Source: Gordonia amarae NBRC 15530
GTDB taxonomy: Bacteria; Actinomycetota; Actinomycetes; Mycobacteriales; Mycobacteriaceae
Direction of reading: 5' to 3'
Length of the DNA stretch: 64,000 nucleotides
NCBI RefSeq assembly: GCF_000241345.1
Contig: NZ_BAED01000006.1
Location: forward strand, 53,018-117,017
Made by a program: the position numbers and the translations under genes. Every line of letters begins with the position of its first letter. The stretch's first letter is position 1. The notes below the pieces were generated by a model. That model was given only the letters and a program-made list of their open reading frames with translations. It did no database searches and had not been told where the DNA came from. Of this stretch, positions 54,125-61,016 are shown one piece after another.

Positions 54125-54433
54125 TCACTCCTCACTCCTCGTGCCGGTCGGGTCGATCGGCCCGATGCGCGCCATCAAATGGTCAATGGTGGCGATCCGA
54201 GGGTCCGGCCGCCATCGCGGACTGTCGCGGACCGCGACGAGGCGGGTGGCGTCGAGGTCGTCGACGATGGCGATGGCCTGGTCGCGGGTGCCAATCCTCG
54301 CCCCGCCGGGGGTGTAGGTCCTGAGTGTGATCAGGGCCAGGCCCGGGCCCGGGCCGTCGACGCGGACAGGTCCGGCGATGGTCACGACGGCCAGCATGTT
54401 AGGGATGTCGATCAGTACGTCGCCCCGGCGCAA
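54125..54433 (-). CDS. Hypothetical protein, lead operon (start uncertain)
   Basis: At least 102 residues when read from TTG 54433 (LRRGDVLIDIPNMLAVVTIAG...). The same frame runs upstream through ESAFQRIKFAE to a strong Shine-Dalgarno AGAGGAGG at 54489-54482, but it has no ATG, GTG or TTG there; ATT 54478 or ATA 54475 would be the only starts. KFAELRRGDVLIDI resembles VAARDLRVGDRIVDF of the next protein, so the longer N-terminus looks coding and the two genes may be paralogues. Confidence 0.55.
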   Translation of the reverse strand: MRRGDVLIDIPNMLAVVTIAGPVRVDGPGPGLALITLRTYTPGGARIGTRDQAIAIVDDLDATRLVAVRDSPRWRPDPRIATIDHLMARIGPIDPTGTRSEE

Positions 54434-54486
54434 TTCTGCGAACTTGATTCGCTGGAATGCACTCTCGCAGAATATAATTGCCTCCT

Positions 54487-54720
54487 CTATCGGGATACGC
54501 GGCGCTGGACGGTGTACGCGGTGTCGGGATGGGCGATGAAGGCAGTGCTGCCAGCGATGTCCTGGCCGTCGTGGTCGATGACGACCAGCGACAGCATGAG
54601 GCCGCCGCTGGCCATCACCTCAACGTCGGTGATCCCGGCGTCGGCGTCGTCGGTGAAGTCGACGATCCGGTCCCCGACGCGCAGGTCGCGGGCAGCGACG
54701 GTGAGCAGTACGGGCGGCAC
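54487..54720 (-). CDS. Hypothetical small protein, lead operon
   Basis: A 77-residue protein from GTG 54720 (VPPVLLTVAARDLRVGDRIV...). Beta-rich with DITDVEVMASGGLMLSLVVIDHDG-type strands. It starts 30 bases after the ardA stop. A longer frame upstream overlaps the ardA end and is less likely. Confidence 0.6.
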   Translation of the reverse strand: MPPVLLTVAARDLRVGDRIVDFTDDADAGITDVEVMASGGLMLSLVVIDHDGQDIAGSTAFIAHPDTAYTVQRRVSR

Positions 54721-54749
54721 CGCGCCATCCTGTCGCGGGGGTACGACAG

Positions 54750-55304
54750 TCAGAGGTCGCGGAAGATGAAGCGGCTTCCGCGACCTGTGGGCACGACGGT
54801 GAAGTCGCTCTCCAGATCGGAGATCCACGAGTCCCAGTTGAAGTACCTGACGGCGACGTGGTCGTCATCGAGGCCGTCGAACAATGCGAGATCCTCAGCG
54901 AGCTGGAATGCGTAGTCGCGGAACGAGTCCCACTCTCCCGCGTACCGCTCCTCGAAATCGCCGACACACGGGAGGTCAGTATCTCCCTGTGCGACGTATG
55001 ATCCCGAGCGGACCCAAGCGCACAGCGCCGACCACTGTTCGGGGCTGTCCAGCTCGTCGTAGGCCTCGGCCCAGCCGGTCGCGTCCATCGGTGCGAACTC
55101 GCCGTCGACGGGGATGTTGTCGTGGTCGAAGACCCAGAGTTCCTCGTGCGAGGTGGTCCGGCCGCCGTGGATCTGGCGCGGGGCGACGTCGGCGGCCTCG
55201 GCCGCGGAGAACCAGTCGCCTCGCAAACGGCCCTCGTTGTAACAGGCGAGGCAGCCGATCCACACGCGCGGCTCGTCGATCCGTGGGCTGTGGGTGGCGG
55301 TCAT
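54750..55304 (-). CDS. ardA: Antirestriction protein ArdA
   Basis: A 184-residue acidic DNA mimic that blocks type I restriction enzymes. Family features: RVWIGCLACYNEGRLRGDWFSA at the N-terminus, EELWVFDHDNIPVDGEFAPMDATGWAEAYDEL, and FEERYAGEWDSFRDYAFQLAEDLALFDGLDDDHVAVRYFNWDSWISDLESDFTVV. The protein has many more acidic than basic residues. It is typical of conjugative elements, where it is made first in the recipient. It overlaps the upstream gene by four bases. Confidence 0.93.
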   Translation of the reverse strand: MTATHSPRIDEPRVWIGCLACYNEGRLRGDWFSAAEAADVAPRQIHGGRTTSHEELWVFDHDNIPVDGEFAPMDATGWAEAYDELDSPEQWSALCAWVRSGSYVAQGDTDLPCVGDFEERYAGEWDSFRDYAFQLAEDLALFDGLDDDHVAVRYFNWDSWISDLESDFTVVPTGRGSRFIFRDL

Positions 55305-55486
55305 GGCAATTCTCCGATCATTGCTTCGACGCGCTGGGCCGCGTGGCCAGGGTCGGTGGTGTTGTGGTCGATGGCGTCCTCCAGCGCCCAGATCGCCTGC
55401 ACGAGGCGATGATCGCCGGTGAGGCGGCGCGCCTCGGCGACGTCCCAGGCGCGGGTGATGAGGTCCTCGGCGGCGGTGGCGGTCAT
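55301..55486 (-). CDS. Small hypothetical protein, lead operon
   Basis: A 61-residue helical protein (MTATAAEDLITRAWDVAEAR...). ATG 55486 overlaps the stop of the upstream gene (ATGA) and its end overlaps ardA, so it is translated between them. No family recognised. Confidence 0.6.
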   Translation of the reverse strand: MTATAAEDLITRAWDVAEARRLTGDHRLVQAIWALEDAIDHNTTDPGHAAQRVEAMIGELP

Positions 55487-55863
55487 TCCCACGGCAGAGC
55501 CTCGATCAGCGCGTCGGCGGACAGGGATTCGCCGGTGGTGAGGCGATGCTGCTCGACGGCGAACTCGATCTGGCCGACGTTGAGCAGGTACGCGCCGGCC
55601 CGGGGGCCGGCGCGACCGTCGGTGAGCACGACGCGGGTGTCGGGATCGACGTCGATGCCGATGACGGCCAGCGCGTCGCGGGCGGTCGCTTGGGCCTGCC
55701 CCGGGGTGTAGAGGTAGTCGTCGTCCTCGGGGGTCAGGGCGTTGGCCTCGTTGTACTGGCGCGCTGCGGCCTCGCGGGTGAGCCCGCGAGCGCCTGGGGC
55801 CAGATGGCCTGACTGGATCAAGCGCTCGATCCAGGGGTCGGTGATGGTGGTGGGTGCGGACAT
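55483..55863 (-). CDS. Hypothetical protein, lead operon
   Basis: A 126-residue protein (MSAPTTITDPWIERLIQSGH...). GAGGAGG is a few bases before ATG 55863, which decides the start, although the frame runs on to 56040. DDYLYTPGQAQATARDALAVIGIDVDPDTRVVLTDGRAG is the most structured part. Function unknown; located directly before ardA in the operon. Confidence 0.65.
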   Translation of the reverse strand: MSAPTTITDPWIERLIQSGHLAPGARGLTREAAARQYNEANALTPEDDDYLYTPGQAQATARDALAVIGIDVDPDTRVVLTDGRAGPRAGAYLLNVGQIEFAVEQHRLTTGESLSADALIEALPWE

Positions 55864-55944
55864 GAGAAGACCTCCTCGATTGGTCGAGGAGGCCAGCTGC
55901 CGGCGGCTATGCCGCCTGGTTTGGAGGCGAGGCACGCCGAACAG

Positions 55945-56137
55945 TTGCATGGATGGCCCCGGATGAATTACAATAATGGCATTCCACTCAAGGAGCGGAT
56001 GAACTTTCCCCGTCACTCGGGGATGAATCGAAATTGCCACGCAGTGTGGTGGTTATCCGATAGCACTACCTCTTCCCCGCGTAGCGGGGATGTAACACCA
56101 AGAATGACCCGGCCTCCGGCCGGGTCATTCTTGGTGT
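55945..56137 (+). ncRNA. Candidate non-coding RNA with two type I-E CRISPR-repeat-like hairpins
   Basis: Promoter: -35 TTGCAT at 55945-55950, 18-base spacer, -10 TACAAT at 55969-55974. The transcript would start near 55981 and end at the 20-bp stem at 56095-56137. It holds TTCCCCGTCACTCGGGGATG (56006-56025) and TTCCCCGCGTAGCGGGGATG (56073-56092), both CCCCG-N5-CGGGGATG hairpins like I-E repeats. The repeat distance is 67 bp instead of the usual 60-61. A 46-residue frame with AAGGAG (ATG 55999) overlaps but mainly translates the hairpins. No cas genes are present. Confidence 0.45.
56095..56137. terminator. 20-bp terminator stem
   Basis: A perfect 20-bp stem (56095-56114 with 56118-56137; core AAGAATGACCCGGCC) with a three-base loop. 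It lies just downstream of the small gene at 56149 and of the candidate ncRNA, so it may work in both directions. Confidence 0.85.
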
Positions 56138-56148
56138 AGGGATCGTGT

Positions 56149-56376
56149 TCAATCGTCAACCCCCGCTTGGTATTTGATCCGCCGAACGGTGTTGACCCCC
56201 AGCCCGGCCGCGTCGGCGACCACCTGTGCCGGGATGCCGTCGTCCAAGGCCGCCCGGACCGCATCGGTGTTGGCGGTCTGGGCGGTGCGCAGGCGGGCTG
56301 CGGCCCGCTCCACCCGCCGCAGCAGGTGGCGCTGCGGTGGGGTGGGCTCGAACGGCTGACGGCCTCGCGGGCTCAC
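56149..56376 (-). CDS. Small HTH-like protein, lead operon
   Basis: A 75-residue basic protein. The C-terminal half, NTDAVRAALDDGIPAQVVADAAGLGVNTVRRIKYQAG, has a helix-turn-helix pattern like that of resolvase-type or sigma-like HTHs. GTG 56376 overlaps the upstream stop (GTGA). It may be a local regulator. Confidence 0.65.
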   Translation of the reverse strand: MSPRGRQPFEPTPPQRHLLRRVERAAARLRTAQTANTDAVRAALDDGIPAQVVADAAGLGVNTVRRIKYQAGVDD

Positions 56377-56876
56377 GCGACGTCGGCGGCGGCCTGCGTG
56401 GTGGCGTAACCCAGGTCGGCGCCATGGATGTCAAGCGCCTCCGCGAAGGCGCGGCTGGCCTTTCGGACGATCGAGCGGTTCGCCGGATCGACCAGGGCCG
56501 CAAAATCTTTCAGTCCGGAGCGCTTCAGGATTGCGGCATAGCGCGCGGGTTGCAGCGAGCCCGCGTAGAGCCGGCTGTACAGATCGGCCAGGCGCTGCGC
56601 CTCCTTTCGCGTCCGCACCGACGCGATGCGTTCAAAGTGACGCGAATAGGCGTAGGGGCGGTTGTTTCCGCCCTTGCGCCCACGCTCGGCGTCGATCGTG
56701 GCTTTGAGCGGGTCGGTGGCAGCGCGCAGGGCCGCCTGGTCGTCGGGGTCGTAGTCGACGTGCTCGGTCACCGCGGCCCAGCGGGCGGGGTAGGCGGTGA
56801 CGCGCTGGTTGCGCCACGCCTTTCCGTCGCTCGCAAACCACTCGTACCGGTAGACGTCCCACGTTTTGCGTGCCAT
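56373..56876 (-). CDS. Hypothetical protein, first gene after the right-end promoter
   Basis: A 167-residue basic protein (MARKTWDVYRYEWFASDGKA...). No family recognised. The conserved-looking segment is YAYSRHFERIASVRTRKEAQRLADLYSRLYAGSL. AGAGGGA is about 11 bases before the ATG. It stands behind the operator-bearing promoter at 56918-56946 and so is under the same control as transfer genes. Confidence 0.65.
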   Translation of the reverse strand: MARKTWDVYRYEWFASDGKAWRNQRVTAYPARWAAVTEHVDYDPDDQAALRAATDPLKATIDAERGRKGGNNRPYAYSRHFERIASVRTRKEAQRLADLYSRLYAGSLQPARYAAILKRSGLKDFAALVDPANRSIVRKASRAFAEALDIHGADLGYATTQAAADVA

Positions 56877-56917
56877 AGCGCTGAATCCCTCTGTGGTGGA
56901 ATGAATGTGACTCCTTC

Positions 56918-56946
56918 AATATACCCACTATGGGTAGTTAATACAA
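56918..56946 (-). promoter_or_regulatory. Promoter with TACCC-N5-GGGTA operator in the spacer
   Basis: On the minus strand: -35 TTGTAT (56946-56941), 17-base spacer, -10 TATATT (56923-56918). TACCCACTATGGGTA at 56922-56936 (palindromic arms) fills the spacer. The same arrangement is found at 38240-38268 and, with one mismatch, at 33786-33814. Confidence 0.7.
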
Positions 56947-57333
56947 GGACGTGACAATGTGGCCAGCGCGACCGGGCAGAGGCGCGTCGTGCGGGTCGCG
57001 CTCGGTGATCGGAACCGCAGGGCGGGTGAAGTAGTCGTCGAGCAGGACGTCGACCTGGCTCTTGCTGTCGGCGACGACCGCGTGCTGGCCGTGGTCGCGC
57101 ATCTTCTGGATCGTCGCGACCTGGTTGGGGCGGGGCACCTCGCCGGGCCGCTTGACCTCGACGAACAGGGTCACCGAGTCGCCGTTGGCGTCATGGCCCA
57201 TCAGGACTCGGTCGGGGACGCCGACGTGTCCTGGTGACGTGAACTTCAAGCAGAGGACGCCGATCTCGGCGCAGCGCTGGACGAGATGCCGCTCGACGGC
57301 GGATTCGCGGGGCGCGGTCGGTCGGGTGCTCAT
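56938..57333 (-). CDS. VRR-NUC domain nuclease
   Basis: A 131-residue protein of the small phage-type VRR-NUC family: ESAVERHLVQRCAEIGVLCLKF, GHVGVPDRVLMG, LFVEVKRPGEVPRPNQVATIQKMRDHG and AVVADSKSQVDVLLD. The catalytic Asp of VPD and Glu-x-Lys (EVK) are present, as in PD-(D/E)xK nucleases that act on branched DNA. Its stop overlaps the promoter region of the next operon. Confidence 0.88.
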   Translation of the reverse strand: MSTRPTAPRESAVERHLVQRCAEIGVLCLKFTSPGHVGVPDRVLMGHDANGDSVTLFVEVKRPGEVPRPNQVATIQKMRDHGQHAVVADSKSQVDVLLDDYFTRPAVPITERDPHDAPLPGRAGHIVTSLY

Positions 57334-57373
57334 AGCGTCGATTGTACCGACGAAATCGACTGTGGCACAACCA

Positions 57374-58558
57374 TTATCGGGCGGCGCGGCGGGCCAGCTC
57401 GTCGGCCCGTGTCCCAGCGTGCTGGTACCGCATCGCTGCAGTGACGCTGACGTGGCCGAGTCGAGCCATCACCTCGGCTAGCGAAGCACCGGACAGTTGC
57501 GCGTACCTGCTGCCGTGGTAGTGGCGCAACGAATGCAACTGGAGGTCAGGGCGGTTCGCTGCTTTTCTCGCTTTGATCCAGTGCCACGTGAAGCTGCCGT
57601 GGGGCAGCGGGGCGTCGCCGGTGGCGTCGGTGAACAGCAGTTGGTCGGGATCGTCGATGGTCGACAGGTGTGAGGCGAAGATGAGCGCGTCGTGGCCGAA
57701 GAACGGCACCTGGCGGTTACCGGCCTCGGTCTTGGGGCCCTTCTCCGAGCGGCCCTCCTTGGGAACGTAGGTGATCGCCTTGGCGACGGTGGCCCGCACG
57801 CACTCGACCGCGCCGTCGTCGTCGTACTCGACGGTGAAGTCGCGTTTGCGGAAGGCGGTCAGTTCGCCGAATCGACCGCCCACTGCGGCTGCGAGGATCA
57901 CCAGCGGTTGCAGGCTGAGCGGCATGGCGTCGATGACGATGGGCAGCTCGGCGTCGGTGGGTGGAGTGCGCTTCTTGCCGGTGGCCACCTTGGCGTCCTT
58001 GATCCGGCACGGGTTGCGGTCGATGAGCCCGCGGTCCTCCGCGTCGAGCATCACGGTCTTGAGGTGTTCGTAGCAGCGGGTGACCTGGGTGAGCGCGCCA
58101 CTCTCCATCTGCTCGTCGTGCCAGTCGCAGACGTCCTCGTAGGCGATGTCGCCGATCGGCCAACCGGCGAAGTGGTGCAGGCGGCCGCCTGCGGTGGCGC
58201 GCTGGCCTTTGGACTTCGGCCGGGGGCCGTGCCAGTAGAGCCGGTAGTCGTAGGCCGTCTTGCCGCCGAGCTTGCCAGCGTTGAAGCGGCGCTCGATGTA
58301 CTGCTCGGCGTACTCGTCGACGGTGATCTGTTTGCGCGCGGCCTCGGCAGCTTCGGTCTCGGCCCGCTTCTTGGCCTCCTCGGGGTGGACCCACGTCCCG
58401 TCGGCGATGGCGATGCGCTGTCGAGAGAGCCAGGTCCGAGCCGCGTCCTTGGTGTCGAAGGTGTGCGGGGCGGTGTGGCGCTCGCCTTGGTGGGTGTAGC
58501 GCGCGCGGTATCGCCCGCTGCGCTGCTTGTCGATGATGCCCCACGATTCGCGTGCCAC
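57374..58558 (-). CDS. int: Tyrosine integrase of the element
   Basis: A 394-residue site-specific recombinase. An N-terminal AP2-like arm-binding domain (GRYRARYTHQGERHTAPHTFDTKDAARTWL) and SAM-like core-binding domain precede the catalytic domain with Arg229, Lys276, His342-x2-Arg345, His369 and the nucleophile Tyr378 (MRYQHAG). GTG 58558 is chosen for GGGAGGA 10 bases upstream; the open frame extends into attR. It lies directly beside attR, as usual for tRNA-targeting integrases. Confidence 0.95.
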   Translation of the reverse strand: MARESWGIIDKQRSGRYRARYTHQGERHTAPHTFDTKDAARTWLSRQRIAIADGTWVHPEEAKKRAETEAAEAARKQITVDEYAEQYIERRFNAGKLGGKTAYDYRLYWHGPRPKSKGQRATAGGRLHHFAGWPIGDIAYEDVCDWHDEQMESGALTQVTRCYEHLKTVMLDAEDRGLIDRNPCRIKDAKVATGKKRTPPTDAELPIVIDAMPLSLQPLVILAAAVGGRFGELTAFRKRDFTVEYDDDGAVECVRATVAKAITYVPKEGRSEKGPKTEAGNRQVPFFGHDALIFASHLSTIDDPDQLLFTDATGDAPLPHGSFTWHWIKARKAANRPDLQLHSLRHYHGSRYAQLSGASLAEVMARLGHVSVTAAMRYQHAGTRADELARRAAR

Positions 58559-58596
58559 CTGCGATGTCCTCCCGGTCGGGCGAGTGCCGCGCGGTC

Positions 58597-58616
58597 GCGG
58601 TACTCGTGCGGTACTC
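58597..58616. promoter_or_regulatory. Probable right arm-type integrase sites
   Basis: GCGGTACTC at 58597-58605 and 58608-58616, the same motif and 11-bp spacing as at the left end. They lie between the integrase start and attR and could also make the integrase autoregulate. Confidence 0.55.
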
Positions 58617-58706
58617 AGGATGCCAAAACGTGCGGAATCTTGCACTATCGTGCGGGTACTACAACGCTCTGACCTGCTGTTTATCGCCTTGACCAGGTAT
58701 ACCACG

Positions 58707-58733
58707 ACTGGTTCGAGTCCAGTTGGGGGAGCA
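58707..58733 (+). other. attR core (27-bp direct repeat)
   Basis: Exact copy of 28040-28066, the 3' end of tRNA-Asn without the 5' part of the gene. It marks the end of the element. Confidence 0.95.
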
Positions 58734-58735
58734 GA

Positions 58736-58765
58736 AAGAAGCCCGCTGCTTGCAGCGGGCTTCTT
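58736..58765 (+). terminator. Original tRNA-Asn terminator, displaced by integration
   Basis: A 14-bp stem AAGAAGCCCGCTGC (58736-58749) with 58752-58765 begins right after attR. Without the element it would directly follow tRNA-Asn. Confidence 0.85.
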
Positions 58766-58825
58766 GCCTTCTGTGGCACTGCGTGGGGTTGCGGCTGTGT
58801 GCCGGCGGCGTACATTCGATCAGGT

Positions 58826-59149
58826 ATGGTCCGGAAGAATCGACGTGGCGTGAAGTGGATGATGATCCACATCGCGCTGATTGTCGCGTGGCTACTCGGT
58901 TTCAGCTTCCTGGGTGCCGGCGCCGCCGCGCTCCTGGAAGTCGGTTGGGAGGAGCGGTGGACCGTCGCGGCGGACGCCCAGCTCACCGGGGCGGTGGTGC
59001 TCGCCATCGCCGCGCTCTACGTGGCGTTCGTCGTACCCATCCACATCACGCGATTCACCGGACGTGAAGTGCTGGGCGGCGACGGTGGTGGTGGCGGTGG
59101 GGGATTCAGCGGCGGCGGTGACTGCGGTGGTGGCGGCGGCTGCGGATGA
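58826..59149 (+). CDS. Small membrane protein with Gly/Cys-rich tail
   Basis: A 107-residue protein. Two transmembrane helices (WMMIHIALIVAWLLGFSFLGAGAAALL and LTGAVVLAIAALYVAFVVPIHI) are followed by GGDGGGGGGGFSGGGDCGGGGGCG. The tail of glycine and cysteine resembles that of TIGR04222-type actinobacterial membrane proteins. Function unknown. First gene after the element on the chromosome side. Confidence 0.7.
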   Translation: MVRKNRRGVKWMMIHIALIVAWLLGFSFLGAGAAALLEVGWEERWTVAADAQLTGAVVLAIAALYVAFVVPIHITRFTGREVLGGDGGGGGGGFSGGGDCGGGGGCG

Positions 59150-59170
59150 GACCGGGCAGAATATGGCGGC

Positions 59171-59785
59171 GTGGATGTTGAGGACCTCCAGGACGCAGAC
59201 CCGGTCACCGCGGCGAGCCGGGTGCTCGGTTCGATCCTCACGGTGGGGGACGTCGTCGCGCGGATCGTCGAGGTCGAGGCGTACGGGTCTCCGGAGGACG
59301 GACCGTGGCCCGATCCTGCCGCCCATTCCTATCCGGGGCCGACTCCGCGCAATCGGGTGATGTTCGGGCCACCCGGCGTGCTCTACGTGTATCTGAGCTA
59401 CGGGATCCACCGCTGTATGAACGTCGTGTGTGGACCCGAGGACACCGCCTGTGCCGTGCTCCTGCGGTCGGCCGAGATCATCGACGGCCTCGACGTGGTG
59501 ACCGCCCGCAGACCCGGCGCCCGGCGGGTGGCCGACCTGGCCCGAGGACCGGGCAACCTGGGACGGGCGCTCGGAATCGAGCTGTCCGACAACGGGACCG
59601 AGCTCTTCGACCCGGAGTCGGCGATCCGGCTGGAACTGCGCGGCGCAGACAGGTGGCAGACCGGCCCCCGCGTCGGCATCAGCGTCGCCGCGGACCGCCC
59701 CTGGCGCCTCTGGCTCCCGGCGTCTCCGGCGGTCTCCCCCTACCGCCGCAGCCCCCGCGCCCCGGCCGCCCACTCTCCCGCGTAG
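59171..59785 (+). CDS. DNA-3-methyladenine glycosylase (AAG/MPG family)
   Basis: A 204-residue base-excision enzyme that removes alkylated purines. Family features: [58 protein letters not shown], with the catalytic Glu in VEVEAY and the Tyr/His cluster of the flipped-base pocket, then [10 protein letters not shown] and [17 protein letters not shown] 59171 is 22 bases after the preceding stop. Confidence 0.93.
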   Translation: MDVEDLQDADPVTAASRVLGSILTVGDVVARIVEVEAYGSPEDGPWPDPAAHSYPGPTPRNRVMFGPPGVLYVYLSYGIHRCMNVVCGPEDTACAVLLRSAEIIDGLDVVTARRPGARRVADLARGPGNLGRALGIELSDNGTELFDPESAIRLELRGADRWQTGPRVGISVAADRPWRLWLPASPAVSPYRRSPRAPAAHSPA

Positions 59786-59787
59786 CG

Positions 59788-59831
59788 GTTTCCTTGAACG
59801 CCAATCGGATCCAATTGGCGTTCAAGGAAAC
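59788..59831 (+). terminator. 18-bp terminator hairpin
   Basis: Arms at 59788-59805 and 59814-59831 (core CCTTGAACGCCAAT) form a perfect stem with an eight-base loop two bases after the glycosylase stop. Confidence 0.85.
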
Positions 59832-59863
59832 GGGTAAGCGGGAACGGCGGGTAGGTTTGGCGG

Positions 59864-60232
59864 GTGGAGGATGAGTTGATCGCGTTGGCGAATGCGGCGC
59901 GGGGCGAGGGCGGTCTGGCGGGTGTGTGGGTGCATCCGGGGCTGGTGCGGTTCGCGCGGGCGCATGCCGAGCGGCTGGCGGGTGAGCTGAATCTGTACCA
60001 CCAGGATTTGACGCCGGTGCTGAACGAGACCGACCTCAACTGGGCGGCCGAGAACATCGCGTGCGGACAGCCCGACGCGGCCACCGCCCACCTGGCGTGG
60101 TGGAACTCGCCCGGGCACCACGCCAACATCATGAACCCCGAGTTCGATCAGATCGGCGTGGGAGTGGCCCAGGGCCGCAACGGAACCTGGTTCTACGTTC
60201 AGTTGTTCGGGCGGCGTGAGACGCTGGCCTAG
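59864..60232 (+). CDS. CAP-domain (SCP-like) protein
   Basis: A 122-residue CAP/SCP domain: LIALANAARGEGGLAGVWVHPGLVRFARAHAERLAGELNLYHQDLTPVL, ENIACGQ, HLAWWNSPGHHANIMNPEFDQIGVGVAQGRNGTWFYVQLFG. The H and E residues of the CAP cavity are seen (LYHQDL, ENIACG, SPGHHANI). There is no signal peptide, unlike most relatives. It starts with GTG. A 16-bp tandem duplication (CTAGTCCCAGATGCCG) covers its stop and the end of the convergent GntR gene. Confidence 0.85.
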   Translation: MEDELIALANAARGEGGLAGVWVHPGLVRFARAHAERLAGELNLYHQDLTPVLNETDLNWAAENIACGQPDAATAHLAWWNSPGHHANIMNPEFDQIGVGVAQGRNGTWFYVQLFGRRETLA

Positions 60233-60261
60233 TCCCAGATGCCGCTAGTCCCAGATGCCGG
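60229..60261. repeat. 16-bp tandem duplication between two convergent gene ends
   Basis: CTAGTCCCAGATGCCG occurs twice in direct contact. It contains the TAG that ends the CAP gene and the complementary CTA that ends the GntR gene. Confidence 0.8.
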
Positions 60262-60976
60262 TGGCCTCGAGGTGTTTGGTGAGGCGGGCGGCACCGTCGG
60301 TGAACTGCCGGCGGGTCTGCTCGATCACCTGTTCGCGGTTGCCCTTGCGATACGCGGCGATGAGCTTGGCGTGCGAATCGACGGCCACCTCACCCCATTC
60401 CGGGTCGGTGGCGTACAGCTGGGTGGGGGTGTAGCGGGTGGCGCTGAGCAGGAACCACGACAGCTTGCCGCTGTCGGCCACCAGGTTGTGGATGCGATGG
60501 AACTCGAACTCGGCGTCGGCCACCTCCGGGCCGTCGCCCGCACGGACCGCGACGGCGAGCTTCTGGTTGCACCATTCGAGTTCGCCGATCTGCTCGGAAG
60601 TGATCGCCTGGGCCGTCCGTAGGGCGACACGTACCGCGATCTCGCTCTGCAACCAGAACAGGTCCTCGACGTCGATACGGCTCAGTGCGGCCACGATGTA
60701 GCCGCGGTGCGGAGCGAGGCTGACCATGCCCTCTCCGCGCAGGGTGAGCAGGGCCTCGCGGACCGGGGTGACACTCACCCCGAGCCGCGCGGCCATGTCG
60801 TCCATCCTGATGAACTCGCCGGGCCGGATCTCGGCGGTCATGATCGCGTGGCGCAGGTGGGCGGCGACCTCCTCGGACAGTTGGGGGCGTTTGCGGATCT
60901 TGCTCGCTGCCGCCCGCCTGCGCGACGCCTGTGCCGGCGTCGTCTGCTGTGTCCCCTGGTGTGCTGCCACCGTCAC
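60245..60976 (-). CDS. GntR-family (FadR-type) transcriptional regulator
   Basis: A 243-residue regulator. The N-terminal winged helix has LSEEVAAHLRHAIMTAEIRPGEFIRMDDMAARLGVSVTPVREALLTLRGEGMVSLAPHRGYIVA. The helical FCD domain has SRIDVEDLFWLQSEIAVRVALRTAQ and EFEFHRIHNLVADSGKLSWFL with metal-site His residues. GTG 60976 is preferred because GGAGTAGG lies upstream. Next to acyl-CoA dehydrogenase and acyl-CoA ligase genes, it probably senses a lipid ligand; in M. tuberculosis the GntR regulator of mce1 also lies divergent to a fadD gene. Confidence 0.9.
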   Translation of the reverse strand: MTVAAHQGTQQTTPAQASRRRAAASKIRKRPQLSEEVAAHLRHAIMTAEIRPGEFIRMDDMAARLGVSVTPVREALLTLRGEGMVSLAPHRGYIVAALSRIDVEDLFWLQSEIAVRVALRTAQAITSEQIGELEWCNQKLAVAVRAGDGPEVADAEFEFHRIHNLVADSGKLSWFLLSATRYTPTQLYATDPEWGEVAVDSHAKLIAAYRKGNREQVIEQTRRQFTDGAARLTKHLEATGIWD

Positions 60977-61016
60977 GTACCTACTCCACTTCCTGCGCGA
61001 ACCGCCGGACCCGGGC

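Larger units (their letters stand above)
28040..58733. mobile_element. 30.7-kb integrative element in tRNA-Asn
   Basis: Bounded by a 27-bp exact direct repeat (28040-28066 and 58707-58733) that starts in the T stem of tRNA-Asn. A tyrosine integrase lies beside attR and an excisionase-like gene beside attL. Contents: VapE-type replication ATPase, relaxase, coupling ATPase, membrane-protein operon, defence genes and antirestriction genes. The circular form would be about 30,667 bp. No VirB4-like ATPase or FtsK/TraB-type translocase is seen, so classification as mobilizable or self-transferable is open. Confidence 0.93.

Noticed and set aside
56006..56092. Genuine CRISPR array
   Set aside because: Only two diverged repeat-like hairpins, spacing 67 bp rather than about 61, and no leader or cas genes; kept only as a candidate RNA decoy.
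58559..58705. Longer integrase start reaching into attR
   Set aside because: The extra 49 codons run through attR and arm sites and would be altered on excision; GTG 58558 has a good ribosome site.
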